Source: Deltaproteobacteria bacterium RIFCSPLOWO2_12_FULL_60_19 (GTDB lineage: Bacteria > Desulfobacterota > Binatia > UBA9968). From it: a stretch of 62,127 nucleotides of DNA. A model generated the notes under the pieces. The model saw only the letters and a list, made by a program, of their open reading frames with translations. It was not told the DNA's origin and searched no databases. Position 1 is the first letter of the stretch, and every line of letters begins with the position of its first letter. Below, piece after piece: positions 18,746 through 25,983 of the stretch. The translations under genes and the position numbers were made by a program. The DNA lies in contig MGSS01000148.1 of assembly GCA_001798595.1 (NCBI GenBank), positions 1 to 62,127 of the forward strand, in the 5' to 3' direction.

Positions 18746-20473
18746 ATGCGCTGGACCACTACCCTTATTCCCACTCTCAAAGAGGACCCCGCCGACGCCG
18801 AGACCGTGAGCCACAAGCTGCTCGTGCGCGCCGGCATGATCCGCCAGGTGAGCCGCGGGATCTACGACTACCTGCCGCTGGCGTTGAAAGTCATCCGCAA
18901 GATCGAAACGATCGTCCGCGAGGAGATGGACCGCGCGGGGGCGCAGGAGCTTTTGCTGCCGATCGCCTCGCCGGCGGAGCTGTGGCAGGAAAGCGGCCGC
19001 TGGGAGGTTTACGGCAAGGAGCTGGTCCGCTTCAAAGATCGCCACGAGCGCGATTTTTGCCTCGGGCCAACCCACGAAGAGCTGATCACCGATCTCGTGC
19101 GCCGGGCCGTTCGCTCCTACCGCGAGCTGCCTTTTAATCTTTACCAGATCCAGACCAAGTTCCGCGATGAGGTGCGCCCGCGATTCGGTCTGATGCGCGG
19201 CCGCGAGTTCATCATGAAGGACGCCTACAGCTTTCACGCGACCGTCGAAGATTGCCGGCGCGAGTATCAGGTGATGTTCCAAGCGTACAATAGGATCTTC
19301 ACCCGTTGCGGGCTCAAGTTCCGGCCGGTGGAGGCGGACACGGGCGCCATCGGGGGAACGCTGTCGCACGAGTTCCAGGTGCTCGCCGACTCGGGCGAGG
19401 ATGCCATCGTCAGCTGCAACAGCTGCGAGTACGCGGCGAACGCGCTCAAAGCCGAAGTGAAGCCGCAGCGCCTCTCGGGCCGAAACCTCACGGAAAGCGC
19501 GCCTCCGGTCGAGAAAGTTTCCACGCCCGGCAAGAAGAGCGTGGCGGAGGTCGCCGAGTTTCTTGGCCTGGCGCCGGACCGATTCATCAAGACACTCGTC
19601 TACAAGGCGGGCGAAGGAGAGTTGGTGGCGGTGTTGGTCCGCGGCGATCACGAGATCAACGATCTGAAGCTCAAAACGGTTCTGGGTTGCGAGAACGTCA
19701 CGCTGGCGGACGAGCAGGAAATCGAGCGCAAGGCGGGCGTTCCGCCAGGATATATCGGCCCGATCGGCCTTCGCCTGCGAGCGGTCGCGGATCAAGCGAT
19801 CCAGGGCATGCGCGGCGCGGTCACGGGCGCGAACGAAGCCAACGCGCATCTCGTGGAGGTGGATCAGGAACGGGATTTCACTCCCTCCGCCTTCGCCGAT
19901 CTCAGACTCGCGACGGCGGGCGATCCCTGTCCGCGCTGCGACCACGGCGCGTTGGAAAGCCACCGCGGCATCGAAGTGGGCCAAATCTTTTATCTGGGGA
20001 AAAAATACAGCGAGGCCATGGGCGCAACCTATCTCGACGCCGAAGGCAGAGAGCGGCCGATCGAGATGGGCTGCTACGGTATCGGCATCAGCCGGTTGGC
20101 CGCCGCCGCCATCGAGCAGAACCACGACGGGAACGGCATCATCTGGCCCTTTTCCATCGCGCCGGTTCCCGTGCTGCTCCTGCCGATCAACTATAAAGAG
20201 GAAAAATCCCGCGACGTGATCGACCGGCTCTACGCCGAGCTCAGCAGCCGTGGGATCGCTGTCCTCCTCGACGACCGCGACGAGCGGCCGGGCGTCAAGT
20301 TCAAGGACGCCGACCTGATCGGCATCCCGCTGCGCGTCACCGTCGGCGCCAAGGGGTTGGAGAGAGGATGCGTCGAGGCGCGCTGGCGCAGAGACGGCCG
20401 GACGGAAGATATACCGGTCGCCGAGGCGGCGTCGAGAATCGAATCGCTGGTTCGCGAAGGGATGAAACTTTAG
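18746..20473 (+). CDS. proS: Prolyl-tRNA synthetase, bacterial type with editing domain
   Basis: Class II aminoacyl-tRNA synthetase charging tRNA-Pro, 575 residues. Class II motif 1 lies near LKVIRKIETIVREEMDRAGAQELLLPI, motif 2 is FRDEVRPRFGLMRGREFIMKDAYSFH (about 135-160) and motif 3 is EMGCYGIGISRLAAAAIEQNHD (about 432-453). The YbaK-like insertion domain that removes mischarged alanine occupies about residues 225-400. The anticodon-binding domain follows (PVPVLLLPINY... to the end). pyrF starts 3 bases after its stop, so both are co-transcribed. Confidence 0.97.
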   Translation: MRWTTTLIPTLKEDPADAETVSHKLLVRAGMIRQVSRGIYDYLPLALKVIRKIETIVREEMDRAGAQELLLPIASPAELWQESGRWEVYGKELVRFKDRHERDFCLGPTHEELITDLVRRAVRSYRELPFNLYQIQTKFRDEVRPRFGLMRGREFIMKDAYSFHATVEDCRREYQVMFQAYNRIFTRCGLKFRPVEADTGAIGGTLSHEFQVLADSGEDAIVSCNSCEYAANALKAEVKPQRLSGRNLTESAPPVEKVSTPGKKSVAEVAEFLGLAPDRFIKTLVYKAGEGELVAVLVRGDHEINDLKLKTVLGCENVTLADEQEIERKAGVPPGYIGPIGLRLRAVADQAIQGMRGAVTGANEANAHLVEVDQERDFTPSAFADLRLATAGDPCPRCDHGALESHRGIEVGQIFYLGKKYSEAMGATYLDAEGRERPIEMGCYGIGISRLAAAAIEQNHDGNGIIWPFSIAPVPVLLLPINYKEEKSRDVIDRLYAELSSRGIAVLLDDRDERPGVKFKDADLIGIPLRVTVGAKGLERGCVEARWRRDGRTEDIPVAEAASRIESLVREGMKL

Positions 20474-20476
20474 CCG

Positions 20477-21235
20477 ATGGCTTCGAACCTCCAGCTTGTG
20501 CGCTCGCCCGCTTCCGTCAAAGAGCGGCTGATCGTCGCTCTCGACCTCGACGACCTCGAGCGGGTGAAGGCACTGGTCAAGCTCCTGGCCGGCGAGCTGG
20601 GCATGTTCAAAGTCGGCAAGCAGCTCTTCACGCACGCCGGCCCGGCGGTGGTGAAAATGATCGAGGAGATGGAAGGCGAAGTTTTCCTGGATCTCAAATT
20701 TCACGACATCCCGACCACCGTCGCCAAGGCGGCGATCGAAGCGACCCGCCTGGGCGTCAAGATGTTCAACGTTCATGCCTCGGGCAGTCTCGAAATGATG
20801 CGCCAGACGGCGAAAGAGGTGCGCCGCGTCTGCCGCCAGGAGACCCTGCGCCGGCCGATCATGCTGGCCGTCACCGTGCTCACCAGCCTGGAAAAAAGAG
20901 ATTTGGAAAGAGTCGGCGTTGACCGGGAGGTGCTGGATCAGGTGGTGCGTCTGGCGTCGCTCAGCCAGGAGGCGGGGATGGACGGGGTCGTCGCCTCGCC
21001 GCAAGAGGTAGCCGCGATCCGCGCCGCCTGCGGCAGGCGTTTCGTGATCGTCACGCCGGGAATACGCCCCCGCGGCGGGAAACAGGACGACCAGCGACGC
21101 GTGATGACGCCGGCGGAAGCGATTCGGGCCGGAGTGGATTACATCGTCGTCGGCCGGCCCATTACCGAAGCCCAAGACCCTTTGAGCGCCGCGCGGGAGA
21201 TCGTCGCGGAGATGGCGCACGGCATGGAAGAATAG
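20477..21235 (+). CDS. pyrF: Orotidine 5'-phosphate decarboxylase
   Basis: Last step of UMP synthesis. A 252-residue TIM barrel with ALDLDD near the start, then FKVGKQLFTHAGP, the catalytic DxKxxD array in FLDLKFHDIPTTV (about residues 72-84), VTVLTS, GVVASPQE and the phosphate-binding end VTPGIRPRGGKQDDQRRV...VVGRPIT. It begins 3 bases after proS and has no clear ribosome binding site, so translation is probably coupled. pyrD lies far away at 52.6 kb. Confidence 0.97.
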   Translation: MASNLQLVRSPASVKERLIVALDLDDLERVKALVKLLAGELGMFKVGKQLFTHAGPAVVKMIEEMEGEVFLDLKFHDIPTTVAKAAIEATRLGVKMFNVHASGSLEMMRQTAKEVRRVCRQETLRRPIMLAVTVLTSLEKRDLERVGVDREVLDQVVRLASLSQEAGMDGVVASPQEVAAIRAACGRRFVIVTPGIRPRGGKQDDQRRVMTPAEAIRAGVDYIVVGRPITEAQDPLSAAREIVAEMAHGMEE

Positions 21236-21251
21236 GAGCGGTCAACTTATA

Positions 21252-21352
21252 TCGAACACGGGGCGTGAATCCCCGTGTTCGACCAAAGGCGAGAGCTGCC
21301 GCTTCTCCCCTTTGGAAACCCCATCGGTTTTGTGCCCGCCTCAAGAGGCGGG
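21252..21352. promoter_or_regulatory. Three consecutive hairpins in the leader of the 21372 gene
   Basis: Stem 1: TCGAACACGGGG (21252-21263) with CCCCGTGTTCGA (21271-21282), 12 perfect pairs. Stem 2: CCAAAGGCGAGA.. with ..TTCTCCCCTTTGG (21283-21315). Stem 3: CCCGCCTC with GAGGCGGG (21335-21352). No clear U-run follows any of them. They fill the spacer between pyrF and the next gene and may act as a terminator region, a leader or repeat debris. Confidence 0.45.
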
Positions 21353-21371
21353 GTTTACATGGAGATCAGTC

Positions 21372-22334
21372 ATGGCGGATCCGACTCTTCACATCGGTTT
21401 CAATCCGGCGCCCAACACGCAGGCGCTGCTGGATCGCGCCGTAGTGCCCAAGGGGATCGACTTGAAAATTCAAAATCGCTTCGGCGAGGGGTTCGACAAC
21501 GTCGGCGCGCGCCATCGCGCGATCATCGCCGGCGAGCTTGACGGCGGCGAGCTGTCGCTCTCTTCTTTTATTCTGGCCCGCCTGAGAGGCGTGGCGCTGC
21601 GCGCCCTGCCGGTGTTTCTCTCGCGGCGCTTTCGCCTACGCTGCATGTATTGCCGGGCGGCCTCTCCGCTCAAGCATCCCTCCGAGCTGGCCGGAAAGAA
21701 AGCGACGGTGCACCGCTACAACGCCACGACTCCGGTCTGGCTGAAAGGCATTCTGCAGAACGAATACGGGGTGAAGCCCCAGGACATCGAGTGGCTCGTG
21801 GCCGAGCCCGACATCGCTGAGGAGGCGTTTCACCCGCCTCCGTCGGAAGTCCGGGTGCGTTTTATCCCCGACCCGCGCACCCGCGAGCACGCCGTCGAGC
21901 TGGTGGAGCGGGGCGAGATCGACGCCGCTCTCGAGCCCTATCCCGATCTCTCGGCCAACCCGAAGTTCCGCTGTCTCCTCCAGGACTCCCGCAAGGCGGA
22001 AGAGGATTATTTCCGGCGCACGGGCGCCTACACGCTCAATCACGTCTTGGTCTTGCGCGAAGCGATCGTGAACCGCCACCCGCAGATCGTCGAAAGCATG
22101 CTCGCCGCATTTCGCGAGGCGGACGCGACGGCGGATCGATATCGCAGCGAAAAGCAGAAGGAAGAGGCGGCCTGGGAGAGAAAAGTGATGGGCGGCGATT
22201 TCGCCTACAGCCTAAAGAAAGGGCCGGCCCGCCGATCGGTCGAGACTCTTTTGCAATACCAGATCCAGCAGGGAATCTTGGACCGGACACCGGATATCGA
22301 GGGAATGTTTTTCCCGCAGGCGCTGGATCTTTAG
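21372..22334 (+). CDS. 4,5-dihydroxyphthalate decarboxylase-like / periplasmic-binding-fold protein
   Basis: The ATG at 21372 has GGAG seven bases upstream and gives 320 residues. There is no signal peptide, so the protein is probably cytoplasmic despite its binding-protein-like fold. Features shared with the Pht5-like group: GELSLSSFILARLRG, ALPVFLSRRFRLR, ELAGKKATVHRYNATTPVWLKGILQNEYGV (about 110-140). The group includes 4,5-dihydroxyphthalate decarboxylase and NMT1/THI5-like proteins; the true substrate is unknown. It stands alone between pyrF and a convergent nucleotidyltransferase gene, and no aromatic degradation genes are near. Confidence 0.68.
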   Translation: MADPTLHIGFNPAPNTQALLDRAVVPKGIDLKIQNRFGEGFDNVGARHRAIIAGELDGGELSLSSFILARLRGVALRALPVFLSRRFRLRCMYCRAASPLKHPSELAGKKATVHRYNATTPVWLKGILQNEYGVKPQDIEWLVAEPDIAEEAFHPPPSEVRVRFIPDPRTREHAVELVERGEIDAALEPYPDLSANPKFRCLLQDSRKAEEDYFRRTGAYTLNHVLVLREAIVNRHPQIVESMLAAFREADATADRYRSEKQKEEAAWERKVMGGDFAYSLKKGPARRSVETLLQYQIQQGILDRTPDIEGMFFPQALDL

Positions 22335-22365
22335 CATTTCCACCCCCGTCGCTCGCCCGCCATTT

Positions 22366-22881
22366 TTAAAGGCGCGCGCAAAAGATCTCGACGGTCTTCC
22401 GAAAAAGAAAAATCACCGTGTCCTTCGGCGAGGCGGAGACTGCGGTCTCCGCCGCGTCCTGGACTGCTTGGGGAGTTACGCTAAAACGCCGCGCAACGTA
22501 AAGGGCATCCTCGATATCGATCTCGGTTCCGCGCCGGAGCTTCGCTATAATAAAGTCCACAGGCTGGAGCAGGCGAAGACGCAGGCCGGAGTCTTCAAGC
22601 AACACCGAGGCGCGCTCGCGATAACCCGGCGGCATCGCCACCACCGACCATCCGGAAATGTTCTCTCCCAGGTCCGCCGGCACCTGGCGTCCGCGGAGAA
22701 ATTGCGCCAGGGAGTCCAGGTCTCCCGCCACTTCAGCGTCCACATCTTGGGTGCTACGGTCGGCGTAACCGTAGGCTTGGAGAGCCAGGCCGCCTACCAA
22801 TAGGAGATCCACGCTCCTGCCGGTATCCTGCACGTATTCCTTGAGGAGGGTAATGAGTTGGCTATGTGTGATCGGCGACAA
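22366..22881 (-). CDS. Nucleotidyltransferase-fold protein (DUF6036/AbiEii-like)
   Basis: About 171 residues from a TTG at 22881 that has GAGG eight bases upstream; the longer open frame lies inside the preceding gene and is probably not used. The sequence shows LLLVGGLALQAYGY and STQDVDAEV, the GG...DxD pattern of nucleotidyltransferases used in AbiEii-type toxins and defence systems. Then LQPVDFIIAKLRRGTEIDIEDALYVARRF, typical of the helical C-terminal part. It overlaps the upstream 114-residue gene by 20 bases, so the two form a coupled pair of likely toxin-antitoxin type. The start is the least secure part. Confidence 0.72.
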   Translation of the reverse strand: MSPITHSQLITLLKEYVQDTGRSVDLLLVGGLALQAYGYADRSTQDVDAEVAGDLDSLAQFLRGRQVPADLGENISGWSVVAMPPGYRERASVLLEDSGLRLRLLQPVDFIIAKLRRGTEIDIEDALYVARRFSVTPQAVQDAAETAVSASPKDTVIFLFRKTVEIFCARL

Positions 22882-23206
22882 ACTGAAGGACCTCGGCAAA
22901 GACTCGGTAGTCTCGGGAGTCGACCGGACCGGCCTCATAAGGCAGAGGTGAACGGGCGAGCACGGAATCGATAAGGCTGCGGTAGGTGTGGTACCAGCGG
23001 CACGCTTTGGCATAAGCTTCCCTGACGTCCTCCCGGTCCAGCCACGGAGCAAGGTCGAGTTGGTCATTAACCAGGATTTCCAGCCACAGCAGCCGAATGG
23101 CCCTGGGATCTTTTAGCGCATCCTCGAAGGACGCCGCTCCGGTGTATGCTGAGAGGATCTTCAGAGGCCGGCTGTGAACCGAGATGGATTGTGAATCCAT
23201 AGGCAT
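22862..23206 (-). CDS. Uncharacterised 114-residue partner of the nucleotidyltransferase
   Basis: The sequence (MPMDSQSISVHSRPLKILSAYTG...) is mostly helical with RAIRLLWLEILVNDQLDLAPWL and EAYAKACRWYHTYRSLIDSVL. I recognise no family. Its end overlaps the nucleotidyltransferase by 20 bases, giving a compact two-gene unit. By analogy with two-gene AbiE-like or MNT/HEPN units, this could be the cognate partner, but it is not an obvious AbiEi (no winged helix seen) and lacks a visible HEPN RxxxxH motif. Confidence 0.6.
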   Translation of the reverse strand: MPMDSQSISVHSRPLKILSAYTGAASFEDALKDPRAIRLLWLEILVNDQLDLAPWLDREDVREAYAKACRWYHTYRSLIDSVLARSPLPYEAGPVDSRDYRVFAEVLQFVADHT

Positions 23207-23254
23207 GAAGTGTAGAGCATCGACCGCATCCTGGCAAGCGCCTCGCCACCCACC

Positions 23255-24052
23255 TTAAGTTTTCCAAAACCGATAGAAGTGATGGACCGGGCTGTGGCCG
23301 GCGCCGACGGCGAAGCCTTTGCGAATGGCTTGCGTGATGTAGCTCTTGGCGTGGGCCACGGCGCTTTCTAACTTCTCCCCTTTCGCCAGGTTCGCGGCAA
23401 TGGCGGCTGAAAAAGTGCAGCCGGTGCCGTGCGTGTTGGCTGTGCGGATCCGAGGCGCGCTCAACTCGCGGAATTTTTTCCCGTCGTAGAACAGATCCAC
23501 GGCCGGCCCTTTTCGATGTCCGCCCTTGATGACAACGCTCCTCGCGCCCATCGCGACAATCCGCCTCGCGGCCTCTTTAACCGCTTGAGGCCGTGTCAGT
23601 CGAATTCCCGTCAACTGCTCGGCCTCCGGCAGGTTCGGCGTGACGATTGTGGCCAGCGGGATTAGGCGCGATTTGAGCGCGGCGATAGCTTCCGGGCGCA
23701 GCAGCAGATCGCCTGACTTGGCGACCATCACGGGATCGACGACGAGATTTTTGAGCCGGTGTTCGCGAATCTTTCCCGCGACGATCTCGATAATCTTGGA
23801 GTTCGCCAGCATGCCGGTCTTGAGCGCATCGGCGCCGATGTCCGAAACGACCGCGTCGATCTGCGCCGCGATCAGCTCCGGACTCAACTCGAGGATTTGC
23901 GTGACGCCCTTGGTATTTTGCGCCGTGATCGCCGTGATGGCCGACGTGCCAAAGACGCCGAGCGCGGCGAACGTCTTCAGGTCAGCCTGAATCCCCGCTC
24001 CCGCCCCTGAGTCGGAACCGGCGATGGTAAGAGCTTTGAAGACTTTTTTCAT
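23255..24052 (-). CDS. thiD: Hydroxymethylpyrimidine/phosphomethylpyrimidine kinase
   Basis: Thiamine biosynthesis kinase that phosphorylates HMP and HMP-P. The 265 residues contain the family opening ALTIAGSDSGAGAGIQADLKTFAALGVFGTSAITAITAQNT, DPVMVAKSGDLLL (about 107-120), TPNLPEAEQLTG and the anion-hole/catalytic segment TANTHGTGCTFSAAIAANLAKG (about 207-228) with the catalytic Asp position taken by the usual GTGC motif. It stands alone on the minus strand, diverging from the PEP-mutase-family gene. No TPP riboswitch is seen upstream. Confidence 0.96.
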   Translation of the reverse strand: MKKVFKALTIAGSDSGAGAGIQADLKTFAALGVFGTSAITAITAQNTKGVTQILELSPELIAAQIDAVVSDIGADALKTGMLANSKIIEIVAGKIREHRLKNLVVDPVMVAKSGDLLLRPEAIAALKSRLIPLATIVTPNLPEAEQLTGIRLTRPQAVKEAARRIVAMGARSVVIKGGHRKGPAVDLFYDGKKFRELSAPRIRTANTHGTGCTFSAAIAANLAKGEKLESAVAHAKSYITQAIRKGFAVGAGHSPVHHFYRFWKT

Positions 24053-24172
24053 TTCGACTCATCCTATCAAAGCTTCCAGCCCGATTCATCCTGATTCGAG
24101 ACGGCCCTTGCCTCCGTCTCCTCGCGAACGTAAGATGCATCCTCGATTGGATCGAAGTACCCGGAGGCGTTG

Positions 24173-25042
24173 ATGGAAGCGATTTCACCTGAGACGATAG
24201 CCGCGGCCAACGCCAAGAGTCAGAGGCTCAGGGAATTGGTCCGCGCGCCGGAGATTCTGGTGATGCCGGGGGCGTACGATGTCCTGAGCGCCCTCCTGTT
24301 TGAACAGATGGGCTTCAAAGCGATCCAGGGCACCAGCGGCGGCATCGCGGCGGCGCTGGGCTATCCCGACGGCGAGGTGATGAGCCGCGATTTAACCGTC
24401 GAGGTCACGGGGCAAATCGCGGCGGCGGTCTCCCCGCCGGTGAATGCCGACGCCGAAAGAGGCTACGGCGACGAGCATAGGATCGGCGAGACCGTGCGCG
24501 CGCTCGTCGCCGCCGGTGTCGCGGGGATGAACCTGGAGGACGGCGCGGGGAGCAAACCGGGCGGTGGCCGTGGTTTGGTGAGCATCGACGAGCAATTGCG
24601 GAAGATCAACGCAGTCATGGAAACGAAGCGCGCGCTCGGAAGCGACTTTTTTCTCAACGCTCGAGTAGACGCGCTGATGGTGATGACGGAGGATCCCAAG
24701 AAGGCGCTCGACGAGGCGATCCGCCGGGGCAACGCCTACGCCGAGGCCGGCGGGGACTGCATCTTTTTCATGCACGCCGCTTCACGCGACGTCATCGTCC
24801 GGCTCGTCAAAGAGGTCAAGGCGCCGGTCAGCGTGCTCGCCGGTCCGCAGCATCCGAGCGTGAGCGAGCTGCAGGATTTGGGCGTGGCCCGGGTGAGCTA
24901 CGGCTCGGCGTTTCTGAAAGCGGCCATCGGCGCAACGCGCCGATTGGCCAGGGAGATTCAAACCCAGGGAACCGTTACAACACTTAAGGACGCGATGCAG
25001 ACGCCCGAGATCGCGGCCCTGGTCGCAAGAAAGAAAAAATGA
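24173..25042 (+). CDS. Isocitrate lyase/PEP mutase superfamily protein
   Basis: A 289-residue TIM barrel. GGAGG precedes the ATG at 24173 by five bases. Visible: PGAYDVLSALLFEQMGFKAIQGTSGGIAAALGYPDG (substrate loop), VNADAERGYGD (metal-binding acidic residues), GMNLEDGAG and FFLNARVDAL. The KKCGH loop of true isocitrate lyases is absent, so it is closer to PEP mutase, oxaloacetate hydrolase or methylisocitrate-lyase-like members. The substrate is not determined. The MOSC gene overlaps its stop by four bases (ATGA), indicating an operon. Confidence 0.88.
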   Translation: MEAISPETIAAANAKSQRLRELVRAPEILVMPGAYDVLSALLFEQMGFKAIQGTSGGIAAALGYPDGEVMSRDLTVEVTGQIAAAVSPPVNADAERGYGDEHRIGETVRALVAAGVAGMNLEDGAGSKPGGGRGLVSIDEQLRKINAVMETKRALGSDFFLNARVDALMVMTEDPKKALDEAIRRGNAYAEAGGDCIFFMHAASRDVIVRLVKEVKAPVSVLAGPQHPSVSELQDLGVARVSYGSAFLKAAIGATRRLAREIQTQGTVTTLKDAMQTPEIAALVARKKK

Positions 25043-25506
25043 TGAAAAACGGAACTGTCGTCTCTATCCACATCGCGGGCGGCGCGGCGGCGCCGATGAA
25101 AGAAGTCGCCGAAGTCCGCACAGTGGCCGGTCAAGGCATCGAAGGAGACCGCTACTTCAGCCAGGCGGGAACATATTCCCACCAGGGAGGCTCAAGCCGC
25201 CATGTCACTCTCATCGAGATCGAAGCGGTTGAAGCCGTGAAGCGCGACTACGGCATCGAGCTTGCCGCCGGAGAGACCCGGCGCAATATCGTTACACGCG
25301 GAGTAGCGCTTAATCACCTTGTGGGCAAAGAGCTCACGATCGGAGAAGTCAGGTTCCGCGCCACCGAGCTCTGCGAGCCCTGCGCGCATGTAGAGCGGCT
25401 GAGCCGGAAGGGTGTCCGGCAAGCCCTGATCCACCGGGGAGGTCTGAACACGGAGATCCTGACCAGCGGCGTGATCCATGTCGGAGACGCCGTAAACGTT
25501 AGCTAG
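25039..25506 (+). CDS. MOSC domain protein
   Basis: A 155-residue stand-alone MOSC domain, the beta-barrel module found at the C-terminus of molybdenum cofactor sulfurases. Visible: AGQGIEGDRYF, HVTLIEIEAVEAV, ETRRNIVTRGVALNHLVGKEL, and the conserved cysteine in ATELCEPCAHVERL. The role is likely sulfur or molybdenum-cofactor related, by family. It overlaps the upstream lyase gene (ATGA), so the two share an operon, though no functional link is obvious. yqeC at 51.7 kb is the only other Mo-enzyme-related gene that looks intact. Confidence 0.9.
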   Translation: MMKNGTVVSIHIAGGAAAPMKEVAEVRTVAGQGIEGDRYFSQAGTYSHQGGSSRHVTLIEIEAVEAVKRDYGIELAAGETRRNIVTRGVALNHLVGKELTIGEVRFRATELCEPCAHVERLSRKGVRQALIHRGGLNTEILTSGVIHVGDAVNVS

Positions 25507-25528
25507 TGATTTTTTCAAGGAGGCCTTC

Positions 25529-25582
25529 ATGAAGCTCGACTGCCATTGGAAAAAAGCGCTGCCGCCCCGAATGCCGGGCTGA
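25529..25582 (+). CDS. Possible 17-residue micro-ORF before the TfoX-like gene
   Basis: AAGGAGG lies five to six bases before an ATG that opens 17 codons (MKLDCHWKKALPPRMPG). The strong site may serve a leader peptide, or it may mark the former start of a longer gene that is now interrupted. The TfoX-like gene begins 20 bases later. Confidence 0.25.
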   Translation: MKLDCHWKKALPPRMPG

Positions 25583-25602
25583 TCTCTCCGAGAGTTACCG
25601 CC

Positions 25603-25917
25603 ATGAAGGTTGAGTCCTTCAAGGATTTTGTTCTGGATCAACTGGGGGAGTTGCCGGAGTTGGGGTGCCGCTCTATGTTCGGCGGGCACGGACTATACCA
25701 GGACGAGATTTTCTTCGGCATTATTTTCAAAGGCAGGCTCTATTTCAAGACCGACGCGAAGTCCGCCGCTCGTTATCTCAAACTGAGGATGAAGCCCTTC
25801 CGGCCCAATCGCAAACAGACTCTCAAGAGTTATTACGAAGTGCCGGTGGACATCATCGAAGATCGCGACCGGTTGGCGGCCTGGGCGAAGGAGGCCGTGC
25901 GGGTAGCAAAGGGGTAA
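25603..25917 (+). CDS. TfoX N-terminal domain protein
   Basis: A 104-residue protein consisting of the TfoX/Sxy N-terminal domain alone: LGCRSMFGGHGLYQDEIFFGIIFKGRLYFKTDAKSAARYL then YYEVPVDIIEDRDRLAAWAKEAV. In enterics the full-length protein influences competence gene expression; stand-alone N-domains are common and uncharacterised. The longer frame starting at 25546 includes a non-conserved stretch, so the ATG at 25603 is preferred. It is convergent with uvrA, with the repeat at 25934-25967 between them. Confidence 0.87.
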   Translation: MKVESFKDFVLDQLGELPELGCRSMFGGHGLYQDEIFFGIIFKGRLYFKTDAKSAARYLKLRMKPFRPNRKQTLKSYYEVPVDIIEDRDRLAAWAKEAVRVAKG

Positions 25918-25933
25918 ATCGATCGCAGCAAAT

Positions 25934-25967
25934 TTGTAGGGGCGACCCCCCGTGGTCGCCCCTACAA
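25934..25967. repeat. GTAGGGGCGACC hairpin repeat (family F2)
   Basis: Arms TTGTAGGGGCGACC (25934-25947) and GGTCGCCCCTACAA (25954-25967) are perfectly complementary, with a six-base loop. Relatives at 31947-32005 and 48453-48538. Placed between the convergent tfoX-like and uvrA genes, it could serve as a bidirectional terminator-like hairpin, though no U-run follows. Confidence 0.65.
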
Positions 25968-25983
25968 TTACGCACCATTCAAA

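Noticed and set aside
18722-21220. An 832-codon minus-strand frame opposite proS and pyrF
   Set aside because: It is antisense to two conserved genes and its residues are the typical R/D/A/H-rich shadow composition.
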